From: Oscillospiraceae bacterium
Lineage (GTDB): Bacteria > Bacillota > Clostridia > Oscillospirales > Oscillospiraceae
Reading direction: 5' to 3'
Assembly (NCBI GenBank): GCA_017622995.1
Contig: JAGAQA010000064.1
Span: 1-35,589 of the forward strand
Length of the DNA stretch: 35,589 nt
In this document: positions 1 through 6,889 of the stretch, piece after piece
Numbering within the stretch: position 1 is the first letter of the stretch
Layout of the letters: every line of letters begins with the position of its first letter
Position numbers and translations under genes: made by a program
The notes under the pieces: generated by a model
Databases searched by the model: none
Told to the model about the DNA's origin: nothing
Seen by the model: the letters and a program-made list of their open reading frames with translations, nothing else

Positions 1-131
1 ATCATGTCTCTGCCGAGGCTGTTCTTGGGGAGCATACCTCTGACCGCTTCATAGACCGCAAGATCGCTCTTTTCAGCCATCATCTTCTTGTAGGGAACTT
101 CCTTCAAGCCGCCGATGTAGCCGGTATGGTG
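1..131 (-). pseudogene. rplM: Ribosomal protein L13 (rplM), C-terminal fragment
   Basis: Reading the minus strand from 131 down to 1 gives about 43 residues that match the C-terminal part of bacterial L13: HHTGYIGGLKEVPYKKMM, then AVYEAVRGMLPKNSLGRDM. L13 is a large-subunit ribosomal protein. The fragment runs off the window at position 1, so the true C-terminus is outside. At its upstream side the L13 match stops at about 131: the next codons read S-A-G instead of the usual Tyr-Arg before HHTGY. From about 128 onward the other strand encodes thioredoxin reductase. The gene is therefore cut at this junction, by a real rearrangement or by an assembly join. The identity as L13 is quite sure; whether the break is real is not. 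Confidence 0.8.
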
Positions 132-424
132 TCCGGCTGAAATCCGGTGAAGAAGCGGACCGGGTGCTTCCCTGCCAGGGGGTATTTGTGGCCATTGGCC
201 GGGTGCCTGCCAGTGAGGGGGTCCGGCACCAGCTGGATACGGATGCCGGAGGGTATCTGCTCACCGACGGGAACATGGCCACCTCCCTGCCCGGTGTGTT
301 TGCCGCCGGGGACATCCGCCACAAGCCCATGCGCCAGGTGGTCACCGCCGCCGCCGACGGCGCCGTGGCCGCGGGCAGCTGCGAGGCCTATCTCCGGCGG
401 GGAAAAGGGCTCCTGAATTCTTAA
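128..424 (+). pseudogene. trxB: Thioredoxin reductase, C-terminal fragment
   Basis: An open frame without its own plausible start encodes the C-terminal part of a thioredoxin-reductase-like flavoprotein: GVRLKSGEEADRVLPCQGVFVAIG, then the FAD-binding signature GVFAAGDIRHKPMRQVVTAA, ending ...RRGKGLLNS with TAA at 422-424. In the family the GDxR motif contacts FAD near the C-terminus of a protein of roughly 300 residues. Only about 98 residues are present; the N-terminal FAD part and the CxxC redox centre are missing. The upstream side abuts the rplM fragment on the opposite strand at 128-134, with GGTGT as possible microhomology. A palindromic element starts at the base after the stop codon. 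A GTG at 164 could be called as a start but is only an internal valine. Confidence 0.82.
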
Positions 425-585
425 GGCAACACCGCACAATGGGGGCGGCGGGCTTCGGTGGATCTTTTGCCTCAACCGTGCAGTATAAAAAATGGGAAAT
501 ACATCCAGTATTCCCGCATTTTCCATACTTTCGTTTGCGTCAAAATCTCTCGCCGAATCTCCTTGCCCCATTATGCGGTGTTGCC
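425..585. repeat. Palindromic repeat element, copy 1 (family D)
   Basis: The ends are 20-nt inverted repeats, 425-444 (GGCAACACCGCACAATGGGG) and 566-585, matching at 19 of 20 positions. The interior is also partly self-complementary (AGTATAAAAAATGGGAAATAC against the stretch near 510-532), so the 161 bp can fold into one long hairpin. A diverged copy in the reverse orientation lies at 35434-35589. Shared blocks are GCGAGAGATTTTGA, GGAATACTG, ATGTATTTCC and GCAAAAGATCC when read on the minus strand here. There is no coding capacity of note, so it resembles a MITE or a mobile palindromic unit. It starts right after the trxB stop codon and could act as its terminator. No clear target-site duplication is seen. 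Confidence 0.75.
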
Positions 586-605
586 CAAATTTTTAACCGG
601 TTTTC

Positions 606-634
606 TTGCATTCAAACCTTCTTTGTGCTATAGT
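606..634 (+). promoter_or_regulatory. Sigma-A type promoter for the LRR lipoprotein gene
   Basis: TTGCAT at 606-611 and TATAGT at 629-634 are separated by 17 nt, with an extended -10 TG one base upstream (626-627). The start codon at 667 lies about 26 nt beyond the expected transcription start. Confidence 0.7.
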
Positions 635-666
635 ATTTGCATTATGTTTACTGGAGGCTTTCCCCC

Positions 667-2202
667 ATGGGACTTCACATATTGAAAACCCCTTTCCTGA
701 AAAAACAACTTTGCTGCGGCTGTCTCATGCTGCTGATGGCGCCGGTGCTCACCGGCTGCGGCGGCGAAACCACCGTAGCCCCCACCACCGCCCCCACCAC
801 CCAGGCAACGGAGGACCCTTCCCTGCAGTCCACCCACCTGCAAATGATCGTCACCTATGAAAACGTGGGTTCTCTGGAGAACTACCCCAATCTGGAGAGC
901 CTGGACGCCACCGGCAGCACCTGCTACCCGGCCCTGGAGGTCTATGCCCGGAACCATCCGGAGGTCACCGTATCCTACACCGTTTCCCTGGGCACCATGG
1001 AGGTCCCCCACGGCCTGGAGCAGATCGACCTCTCCCCGGGGGAAGCGGATTACGAAGCCCTGATGACCAACCTGCAATACCTGAAGGATACCAAGCGCCT
1101 GGTGCTGCCGAAAACCAATCTCACCGCGGAAGAGCTGGAAAACCTTCAGGAAAAATACCCGGATCTGGAAATCAGCTACACCCTGGGCCTTGCGGGCAAG
1201 GAATACGACGCCGGTACAACCTCCGTGGATCTGTCCGCCCTGCAGCCCGGTGAAGTGCTGGCGGCCGCCGAAACCCTGGGCCGGATGCCCCTGCTGGAAA
1301 CCGTGGAGCTGATGAGCGGCGGCAGCTCCGCCCTGTCCCTTTCCGATGTGGAGGTTCTGGTAAACGCCGCCCCCCAGGCCAGCTTCCACTACTCCTTCAC
1401 CCTCTTCGGCAAGACCATCTCCACCAACGATACCCAGGTGGAATTCCGGAATCTGAGCCTGACGGAAGCGGACGAACCCGCCCTCCGGGCCGCCCTGGCG
1501 GTGATGACGGACTGCAACGCCTTTATTCTGGACAACTGCGGCCTGTCCAATGAGAAAATGGCCGAAATCCGGGCCGACTATCCCAGAACGGAGCTGGTCT
1601 GGCGGATCAGCTTCGGCAAGTATTCCGCCATGACCAATCAGGAAACCATCCGGGCCGTGTACAACGTGTTTGATGATACCTGCGAAAACCTGAAGTACTG
1701 CTGGCGCACCAAGTATATGGACATCGGCCACAACGATACCCTGACGGACCTGAGCTTTGTGGGCTACATGCCGGACCTGGAAATTCTCATTGCCTCCGGC
1801 AGCGCGGTCAGGGAGCTCCAGGGCTTTGAAAACTGCAAGAAGCTGGAATTTCTGGAGCTGGCCAACTGCTACAAGCTGGAAAGCATCGACAATCTTGCAG
1901 GCTGTGAAAATCTGAAGCACCTGAACATCTGCTACTCCAAGGTATCCAGCCTGAAGGCCCTGGACGGCCTGCCCCTGGAACAGTTCATGTGCAAGCAGAC
2001 CCGGGTGCCCGCCGCCGAGCAGAAGGTATTCAAGGAGATCCACCCCAACTGCATCACCAATTTCTACGGCAAGGAGCCCTACGCCGGCGCCGGCTGGCGG
2101 TATGTGGACAACGGCAAGACCTACACCGAGATCTACAAGAAGGTCCGGGAGGTCTTCAAGTATGACGATATGCCCATGCCCGTTATTGAAAAGGACAAAT
2201 AA
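667..2202 (+). CDS. Leucine-rich-repeat lipoprotein
   Basis: Predicted surface lipoprotein of 511 aa, function unknown. The start at 667 is chosen because GGAGG (653-657) lies 9 nt upstream and the reading then opens with a lipoprotein signal: Lys-rich n-region, hydrophobic stretch, and lipobox LTGC with the modified Cys at residue 31. An in-frame ATG at 637 lacks a ribosome site and would disturb the signal. A Thr/Pro/Ala-rich linker follows the Cys. The rest holds irregular leucine-rich repeats: early blocks such as YENVGSLENYPNLESLDATG, and a clearer C-terminal array (DLSFVGYMPDLEILIASGSA, then KKLEFLELANC, then ENLKHLNICYS). In LRR proteins such arrays bind proteins or glycans; the ligand here cannot be told. 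The gene is monocistronic, with its own promoter and a strong terminator. Confidence 0.82.
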   Translation: MGLHILKTPFLKKQLCCGCLMLLMAPVLTGCGGETTVAPTTAPTTQATEDPSLQSTHLQMIVTYENVGSLENYPNLESLDATGSTCYPALEVYARNHPEVTVSYTVSLGTMEVPHGLEQIDLSPGEADYEALMTNLQYLKDTKRLVLPKTNLTAEELENLQEKYPDLEISYTLGLAGKEYDAGTTSVDLSALQPGEVLAAAETLGRMPLLETVELMSGGSSALSLSDVEVLVNAAPQASFHYSFTLFGKTISTNDTQVEFRNLSLTEADEPALRAALAVMTDCNAFILDNCGLSNEKMAEIRADYPRTELVWRISFGKYSAMTNQETIRAVYNVFDDTCENLKYCWRTKYMDIGHNDTLTDLSFVGYMPDLEILIASGSAVRELQGFENCKKLEFLELANCYKLESIDNLAGCENLKHLNICYSKVSSLKALDGLPLEQFMCKQTRVPAAEQKVFKEIHPNCITNFYGKEPYAGAGWRYVDNGKTYTEIYKKVREVFKYDDMPMPVIEKDK

Positions 2203-2253
2203 GCAAGCAGAGGGCCCGAAAATGCGGGATTCTGTTTGGAACGCGCACGCAAT

Positions 2254-2287
2254 ACGCCCCCGGGACACCGGGGGCGTTCGGTTTTCG
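2254..2287 (+). terminator. Intrinsic terminator of the LRR lipoprotein gene
   Basis: A perfect 10-bp stem ACGCCCCCGG (2254-2263) / CCGGGGGCGT (2268-2277) with a GACA loop is followed by the T-rich stretch TCGGTTTTCGG. It lies 50 nt after the stop codon. Confidence 0.8.
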
Positions 2288-2297
2288 GCCGTTCTAT

Positions 2298-2327
2298 GTC
2301 AAAAGGCGTGACGACCGTCACGCCTTT
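2298..2327 (-). terminator. Intrinsic terminator of the dnaX-ybaB-recR operon
   Basis: An 11-bp perfect stem AAAGGCGTGAC (2302-2312) / GTCACGCCTTT (2317-2327) with a 4-nt loop. Read on the minus strand it lies 29 nt after the recR stop codon and ends in CTTTTGACA, a short U-tract. Together with the previous hairpin it separates two convergent transcripts. Confidence 0.7.
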
Positions 2328-2356
2328 ATGTATCTTCCGTCTTTTTCGGCAGGTTT

Positions 2357-2956
2357 TTACATCTCCTGCCTGCCCTCCAGGGCACGGGACAGGGTGACTT
2401 CGTCCGCGTATTCCAGCTGGCTGCCCACGGGTACGCCGTAGGCCAGCCGGGTTACCTTGACCTCCATGGGCCGCAGGAGCCGGGAGATGTACATGGCCGT
2501 GGCCTCGCCCTCGGTATCGGGGTTGGTGGCCATAATGACCTCCTTCACATCCCCCTGGCCGATGCGCAGCATCAGCTCCCGGATCTTAATGTCATCCTGG
2601 GTCACCCGGTTCAGGGGCGAAATCACACCATGGAGCACATGGTATACCCCCCGGTATTCCCGGGAGCGCTCCAGGGCAATCACATCCCTGGGCTCCGCCA
2701 CCACACAGATGGTGCTCCTGTCCCGGCTTTCGTCAGAGCAGATGGGACACAGGGGCAGGTCCGTCAGATTCTGGCAGCAGGGGCAGGTGTGGACACTGCG
2801 CTTGGCTTCCAGAATGGCGTCCGCAAAGCTCTGGGCCTCTTCCATGGGCATTTCCAGCACATGAAAGGCAAGCCTTTGAGCGGTCTTGCCGCCGATGCCG
2901 GGTAAGCGCCCGAAGCAGTCCGCCAGATTTTGCAGCGATGCGGGAAAAAACTGCAT
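2357..2956 (-). CDS. recR: Recombination mediator RecR
   Basis: RecR works with RecO (and RecF) to load RecA onto SSB-coated single-stranded DNA during recombinational repair. The 199-aa length is standard. It has an N-terminal helix-hairpin-helix (LPGIGGKTAQRLAFHVL, residues 18-34), a zinc finger with C58xxC61 and C70xxC73, and a Toprim domain (VVAEPRDVIALE; ATNPDTEGEATAMYI). The C-terminal RecR signature RLAYGVPVGSQLEYAD is present. The start has an AAGGAGG site 4 nt upstream. It is the last gene of dnaX-ybaB-recR, 9 nt after ybaB, the order found in many Firmicutes. Confidence 0.97.
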   Translation of the reverse strand: MQFFPASLQNLADCFGRLPGIGGKTAQRLAFHVLEMPMEEAQSFADAILEAKRSVHTCPCCQNLTDLPLCPICSDESRDRSTICVVAEPRDVIALERSREYRGVYHVLHGVISPLNRVTQDDIKIRELMLRIGQGDVKEVIMATNPDTEGEATAMYISRLLRPMEVKVTRLAYGVPVGSQLEYADEVTLSRALEGRQEM

Positions 2957-2965
2957 GGCCCCTCC

Positions 2966-3319
2966 TTAGAACAGGCCGCCCAGGTTCAGGCCGCCGGTGA
3001 GCTTGGACATACTGTTGGAGGCCTCCGCATCCGCGGTGCGCATGGCCTGGTTGACGGCGGCGATGATCATATCCTGGAGCATTTCCACATCCTCGGGATC
3101 CACCGCCTCGGGGTTCACCTTCAGCTCCACCAGCTCGTGCTTGCCGTTGACGGTTGCGGACACCATGCCGCCGCCGGACTGAGCGGTGAAGGTCTTGTTC
3201 TCCTGCTCCTCCTGCATACGCAGCATCTCCTGCTGCATCTTCTGAGCCTGCTTGATCATGGCGGCCTGATTCATGCCGCCCATTGAGCCGGGCATACCCC
3301 GGAATCCACCTTTTGCCAT
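2966..3319 (-). CDS. ybaB: YbaB/EbfC family nucleoid-associated protein
   Basis: A small DNA-binding protein of 117 aa, normal for the YbaB/EbfC family, whose dimers bind DNA and are thought to help organise the nucleoid. Visible hallmarks are the glycine/methionine-rich N-terminus (GGFRGMPGSMGGMNQ), the helix with KQAQKMQQEMLRMQEE, and the central strand region GMVSATVNGKHELVELKVNPEAVDPED. The ribosome site AAAGGAG lies upstream of the ATG. It sits between dnaX (14-nt gap) and recR (9-nt gap); the conserved order suggests a link to replication or repair, but the exact role is not established. Confidence 0.95.
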   Translation of the reverse strand: MAKGGFRGMPGSMGGMNQAAMIKQAQKMQQEMLRMQEEQENKTFTAQSGGGMVSATVNGKHELVELKVNPEAVDPEDVEMLQDMIIAAVNQAMRTADAEASNSMSKLTGGLNLGGLF

Positions 3320-3333
3320 AACAATAATCTCCT

Positions 3334-4968
3334 TTACTGATTACGAATTTTCACAATATCCGAATGGGCTCTGCCGAAATTCATCAGCTGTTCCATTTTG
3401 GGTGAGCCCGCGTTTTTGGTTACGTCCACCACCAGGGCGGTGACGGGACGGCCCAGTCTGGCGGTTGCCTTGTCCGAGACAATCCGCAGAATCTCCGGGG
3501 TGCCGATGATTTCCGCGGCGAAGGCATTGGCGCAGCGGATTTCCAGCCGGTCCCCCTTCAGCACCCCCCGCAGAGGGGACCCGGGGGTGGCCACAAAGAA
3601 GCCGGAGGCCGGGGGCTTGAGCTGGGAACGCACATCCCCCAAAAGCTCCACCCAGAAGCTGTCCGGCACAGCCTGCCGGGGAGCGGTTTCCTCTTCCGGC
3701 AGGGGCGGCGCGTCCTCGTCATCCGGCAGGGGCGGACGTTCCTCCTCTTCCGGTTCCTTCCGGGGCTCCACCGGGGGCCGGACGGGTTCCGGAGCCGGGG
3801 AGGCGGCGAGCCTGCCGCTTTTGATCAGATCCTCCAGCCGGGTAAGCCGGGCATTCATGGCCCTGGCGTCCAGGCTCAGCTCCGGACGGGCAAGCTGCAC
3901 AATGCACATTTCCGCGTCCATACGACGGCCCGCGCTGCGGCTGAAGCCGGACACCGTATCCTGCACCGTCTGCATCATCCGCACCAGCTCTCCGGTGGAC
4001 AGCTTGTTTGCCAGCGCCGCCGTTTCCGAATCCGGGGCCACGCCGGAGAGCATGGCAACCCCGCTGCCCGGGGCGGTTTTGAGAATCAGCAGATCCCGCA
4101 GCAGGCTCTCCAGCTCGTCCAAAAGCGCCCCCAGGTCCTTACCCTGGCTGTAGAGCTCGTGAAACAGGCTCAGGGCTTTCCCGGTGTCCCGGTCCGCGCA
4201 GAAGGACAACAGGGCGCCGCACTTCTGCTCCCCGGCGATGCCCAGGCAGTCGTAGACCTTTTCCGCCGTCAGCTCGCCGGTGGTTGCGCTGGCGCACTGA
4301 TCCAGAAGGCTCAGGCCGTCACGCATGGCCCCGTCGGCAAGCCGGGCAAGCACCCGGGCCGCCCCGTCGTCCAGATCGATGTTTTCCTGGTAGGCCACAT
4401 ACTGAAGCCTTGCAGCAATGTCCTCCTGGCTGATGCGCCGGAAGGAAAACCGCTGGCACCGGGACAGGATGGTGGCCGGAACCTTGTGGAGCTCCGTGGT
4501 GGCCAGAATAAAGAGCAGGTGCTCCGGGGGTTCCTCAATGATCTTTAAAAGGGCATTGAAGGCGGACAGGGACAGCATATGCACCTCGTCCACGATATAC
4601 ACCCGCTTGCGGACCTGGGAGGGGGTATACACCGCGTCGTCCCGCAGGTCCCGGACGTTGTCCACGCCGTTGTTGGAGGCGGCATCGATTTCCAGCACAT
4701 CCATACAGGAACCGGCGTCAATGGCCCGGCAGGCCTCGCACTGGTTGCAGGGGTTGCCGTTGTCCGGGTGGAGGCAGTTCACCGCCTTTGCCAGAATCTT
4801 GGCGCAGCTGGTCTTGCCGGTGCCCCGGGAGCCGGTAAAAAGGTAGGCATGGCTGAGCTTTCCGGAGACGATCTGGGTTTTCAGCGTCTGGGTCACCGCC
4901 AGCTGGCCGGACACATCGTCAAAGGTCTGGGGGCGATATTTACGATACAGCGCCTGATAGGCGGACAT
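3334..4968 (-). CDS. dnaX: DNA polymerase III subunit gamma/tau
   Basis: The clamp-loader ATPase subunit that loads the beta clamp and, as tau, couples polymerases at the fork. The protein is 544 aa from ATG 4968, preferred over an ATG at 4989 because AAAGGGGAG lies 7 nt upstream and the family start MSAYQALYRKYRPQTF follows. Walker A is GSRGTGKT (46-53). The zinc-binding cysteines are C65, C74, C77 and C80. Walker B is DEVH (127-130), and the arginine-finger SRC motif is in ATILSRCQRF. A Pro/Glu-rich linker (around 400-440) precedes a C-terminal tau-like domain. No obvious A-rich frameshift slip site was noticed. It lies directly downstream of the SRP RNA gene, as in Bacillus. Confidence 0.97.
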   Translation of the reverse strand: MSAYQALYRKYRPQTFDDVSGQLAVTQTLKTQIVSGKLSHAYLFTGSRGTGKTSCAKILAKAVNCLHPDNGNPCNQCEACRAIDAGSCMDVLEIDAASNNGVDNVRDLRDDAVYTPSQVRKRVYIVDEVHMLSLSAFNALLKIIEEPPEHLLFILATTELHKVPATILSRCQRFSFRRISQEDIAARLQYVAYQENIDLDDGAARVLARLADGAMRDGLSLLDQCASATTGELTAEKVYDCLGIAGEQKCGALLSFCADRDTGKALSLFHELYSQGKDLGALLDELESLLRDLLILKTAPGSGVAMLSGVAPDSETAALANKLSTGELVRMMQTVQDTVSGFSRSAGRRMDAEMCIVQLARPELSLDARAMNARLTRLEDLIKSGRLAASPAPEPVRPPVEPRKEPEEEERPPLPDDEDAPPLPEEETAPRQAVPDSFWVELLGDVRSQLKPPASGFFVATPGSPLRGVLKGDRLEIRCANAFAAEIIGTPEILRIVSDKATARLGRPVTALVVDVTKNAGSPKMEQLMNFGRAHSDIVKIRNQ

Positions 4969-5010
4969 ACGGCTTCTCCCCTTTCCCAAAGCATACCGTA
5001 ATATGAAAAG

Positions 5011-5308
5011 ATCGGCCTATAACAAGATCGCACACCTACATTTGAATGCGTATTACGCTTCACAGCCAGACAGCCGGCTCAAGAACGGCAACCTCGCGGC
5101 ACACGAAACATTCCGCTTAATGCTGCTTGGTTCCCCACCTGACATGGTTCACGGGGTCTCGTTGCGCAAGACCGCTCTGTCAACACCGCGTTTCGGGCAG
5201 TGAAAGCGTAAAACGCACCCGGGTATAGGAATTCATCCCTGCTGGAGCGGATTGCAGGTACAGGGCACCGCTAACTCCCCGACTAGTGCGACCTTGTTAT
5301 AGGCCGAT
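5011..5308 (-). ncRNA. ffs: Signal recognition particle RNA, large (Alu-domain) type
   Basis: The 4S/6S-like RNA of the signal recognition particle, which binds Ffh and targets membrane and secreted proteins. The Ffh-binding hairpin is on the minus strand at about 5149-5115: CATGTCAGGTGGGGAACC, then AAGCAGCATTAAGC, the SRP S-domain consensus with a GGAA loop. The 5' and 3' ends pair: ATCGGCCTATAACAAG at 5308-5293 with its complement at 5026-5011. The 5' part (GGTGCCCTGTACCTGCAATC, near 5270) looks like an Alu domain, so this is the long Bacillus/Clostridium form. A short T-run (GATCTTTTCAT) follows the 3' end. The exact ends are approximate. Neighbours dnaX-ybaB-recR match the classical scr-dnaX order. 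Confidence 0.93.
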
Positions 5309-5319
5309 CCGGCCAAAAC

Positions 5320-5350
5320 AAGATGATGGAAGCTCCTGACCGGAAATCAG
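5320..5350 (-). terminator. Probable terminator of acpP
   Basis: On the minus strand, a few nt after the acpP stop codon, GAAGCCCCTGA and TCAGGAGCTTC form a 10-11 bp imperfect stem. CATCATCTTGTTTTGG follows, a modest T-rich tail. It would separate acpP transcription from the SRP RNA gene. Confidence 0.5.
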
Positions 5351-5364
5351 GGGCTTCAATGTAT

Positions 5365-5586
5365 TCAGTTCAGCTTGGACTCGATGAAATCAGCCAGTTC
5401 CTTGAAGGTGGTGATCTTCTGATCCTCCATATCCAGCTCCACGCCCAGCTCGGTCTCCAGATCCATGATCATCTCCACGATGTCCAGAGAATCGATGCCC
5501 AGGCTCTCAAAGGTGCTGTCGGGCTTGATTTCAGAGGCTTCCAGCTCCAGCTGCTTGGCAGCGTAATTGACCAGCTTATCGTACAT
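5365..5586 (-). CDS. acpP: Acyl carrier protein
   Basis: A small acidic protein of 73 aa that carries growing acyl chains of fatty-acid synthesis on a 4'-phosphopantetheine arm. The attachment motif is GIDSLDIVE with the modified serine at residue 33. The four-helix pattern and the high Asp/Glu content fit the family. The start ATG is preceded by GGGAG 8-9 nt upstream. It has its own promoter (5632-5660), which overlaps the end of the upstream flavoprotein gene, so it is probably transcribed alone. No other fatty-acid synthesis gene is nearby. It could instead serve another acyl pathway, but the sequence looks like the housekeeping ACP. Confidence 0.93.
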   Translation of the reverse strand: MYDKLVNYAAKQLELEASEIKPDSTFESLGIDSLDIVEMIMDLETELGVELDMEDQKITTFKELADFIESKLN

Positions 5587-5631
5587 GATACTACTCCCTT
5601 CGGCAAAATCTTCTTCAAAGGTACCGGGGAT

Positions 5632-5660
5632 ATTCTAGTACAGAAGCATTCGTTTGTCAA
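5632..5660 (-). promoter_or_regulatory. Sigma-A promoter of acpP
   Basis: On the minus strand TTGACA (5660-5655) and TAGAAT (5637-5632) are separated by 17 nt. The -35 overlaps the stop codon of the flavoprotein gene ending at 5657. Confidence 0.75.
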
Positions 5661-6889
5661 TGCTTCTTTTTTTCGGCGGCGCTCCGGCCGGCGGCAAAGG
5701 CCGTGGCCCAGGCGATTTGCAGGTTGAAGCCGCCGGTATAGGCGTCGCAGTCAATGAGCTCACCGGCAAAGAACAGGCCGGGAACCAGCTTGGACTCCAT
5801 GGTTTTGGGGTCGATTTCCGAAACCTTGACCCCGCCGGAGGTGATGATGGCCTCCGCCACAGGCCGCTTGCCGGTTATCTCCACCCGGAAGGCCTTCAGC
5901 AGTCCCACAAGGGCCCTGCGCTTTTCCTTTGTCAGGCTGTTGGCCTGCATGTTGGGGTCAATCTCCAGCCGGTCCAGCACCACGGGAATCATGGACCGGG
6001 GCAGCAGATCCGTCAGGGCATTTTCCATGGCCCGGTTCTGGTACAGCTCCAGATCCCGGAGAATCCGGGCATCCAGCTTCCCCTCCTCCAGCGCGGGCTT
6101 CAGATCGATGACCAGGCAGCAGCCCTCCCCCTTCAGGTGGCAGCTGGCGGAGAGCACCGTAGGGCCGGAGACCCCGAAATGGGTGAACAGCAGCTCTCCA
6201 AAATCCCTGTAGAGCACCTTTCCCCTGGCATCCAGCAGCTTGACCCCCACGTTGCGCAGAGAAAGGCCCTGCATCCTCCGGCAGTCCTCCCCGGCGGTTT
6301 CCAGGGGCACCAGGCTGCCCTGGGCAGGGATCACCCTATGCCCCAGCTTTTGGGCCATGGTATAGCCATCCCCCGTGGAGCCGGTGGCCGGATAGCTGGC
6401 GCCGCCGGTGGCCAGCAGCACACAGGGAGCAGTGTATTCGCCGCCCTCGGTCAGCACGCCGGAAACGGCTCCGTCCCGGGTCAGAACCTCCCGCACCCGG
6501 GCGGTCTTTACCGTTACCCCTGCGTCGGCCAGGGCTTTTTTCAGACTGTCCAGGATGGACCCGGCGCTGTCGGACCGGGGAAACACCCGGCATCCCCGCT
6601 CGGTTTTCAGAGGGCAGCCCTGGTTTTCAAAAAACTGCTTGGTGCTTTCCGGGGGAAAAGCGGTCATGGCGCTGTAGAGGAACCGGCCGTTCCGGGGGGT
6701 GTTCCGCAAAACCTCTTCCGCCGGGCAGTCATTGGTCACATTGCAGCGGCCCTTGCCGGTGATCAGCAGCTTTTTCCCCAGCCGGTCATTCTTTTCCAGC
6801 AGCAGCACCTTTGCCCCCTTCCGGGCCGCCGTGATGGCGGCAAACATCCCCGCGGGGCCGCCGCCCACCACGATCAGGTCATGCGTCAT
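5657..6889 (-). CDS. HI0933/BaiN-family FAD-dependent oxidoreductase
   Basis: A flavoprotein of 410 aa, full length for the HI0933/YhiN/BaiN family. The N-terminal dinucleotide-binding motif is VVGGGPAGM (7-15), followed by LLEKNDRLGKKLLITGKGRCNVTND, which is very typical of this family. The C-terminal FAD signature GLFFAGELIDCDAYTGGFNLQIAWATAFAAG is present. Family members are mostly of unknown substrate; one (BaiN) is linked to bile-acid dehydroxylation, but this cannot be transferred from sequence alone. The start overlaps the stop of the rpiR-type gene by 11 nt (ATGACGCATGA), so the two are translationally coupled. Its 3' end contains the acpP -35 box. Confidence 0.88.
   Translation of the reverse strand: MTHDLIVVGGGPAGMFAAITAARKGAKVLLLEKNDRLGKKLLITGKGRCNVTNDCPAEEVLRNTPRNGRFLYSAMTAFPPESTKQFFENQGCPLKTERGCRVFPRSDSAGSILDSLKKALADAGVTVKTARVREVLTRDGAVSGVLTEGGEYTAPCVLLATGGASYPATGSTGDGYTMAQKLGHRVIPAQGSLVPLETAGEDCRRMQGLSLRNVGVKLLDARGKVLYRDFGELLFTHFGVSGPTVLSASCHLKGEGCCLVIDLKPALEEGKLDARILRDLELYQNRAMENALTDLLPRSMIPVVLDRLEIDPNMQANSLTKEKRRALVGLLKAFRVEITGKRPVAEAIITSGGVKVSEIDPKTMESKLVPGLFFAGELIDCDAYTGGFNLQIAWATAFAAGRSAAEKKKH

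Noticed and set aside
628-2268. A 546-codon minus-strand frame over the LRR lipoprotein gene.
   Set aside because: The plus strand has promoter, SD, signal peptide with lipobox, and terminator; the reverse frame shows only Gly/Val/His/Gln-rich noise.
3334-4968. A programmed frameshift in dnaX making a short gamma form.
   Set aside because: I saw no A-rich slippery heptamer followed by a stem in the middle of the gene.
5003-5203. A small 66-codon frame opposite the SRP RNA.
   Set aside because: It overlaps a well-supported RNA gene on the other strand and has no ribosome site.
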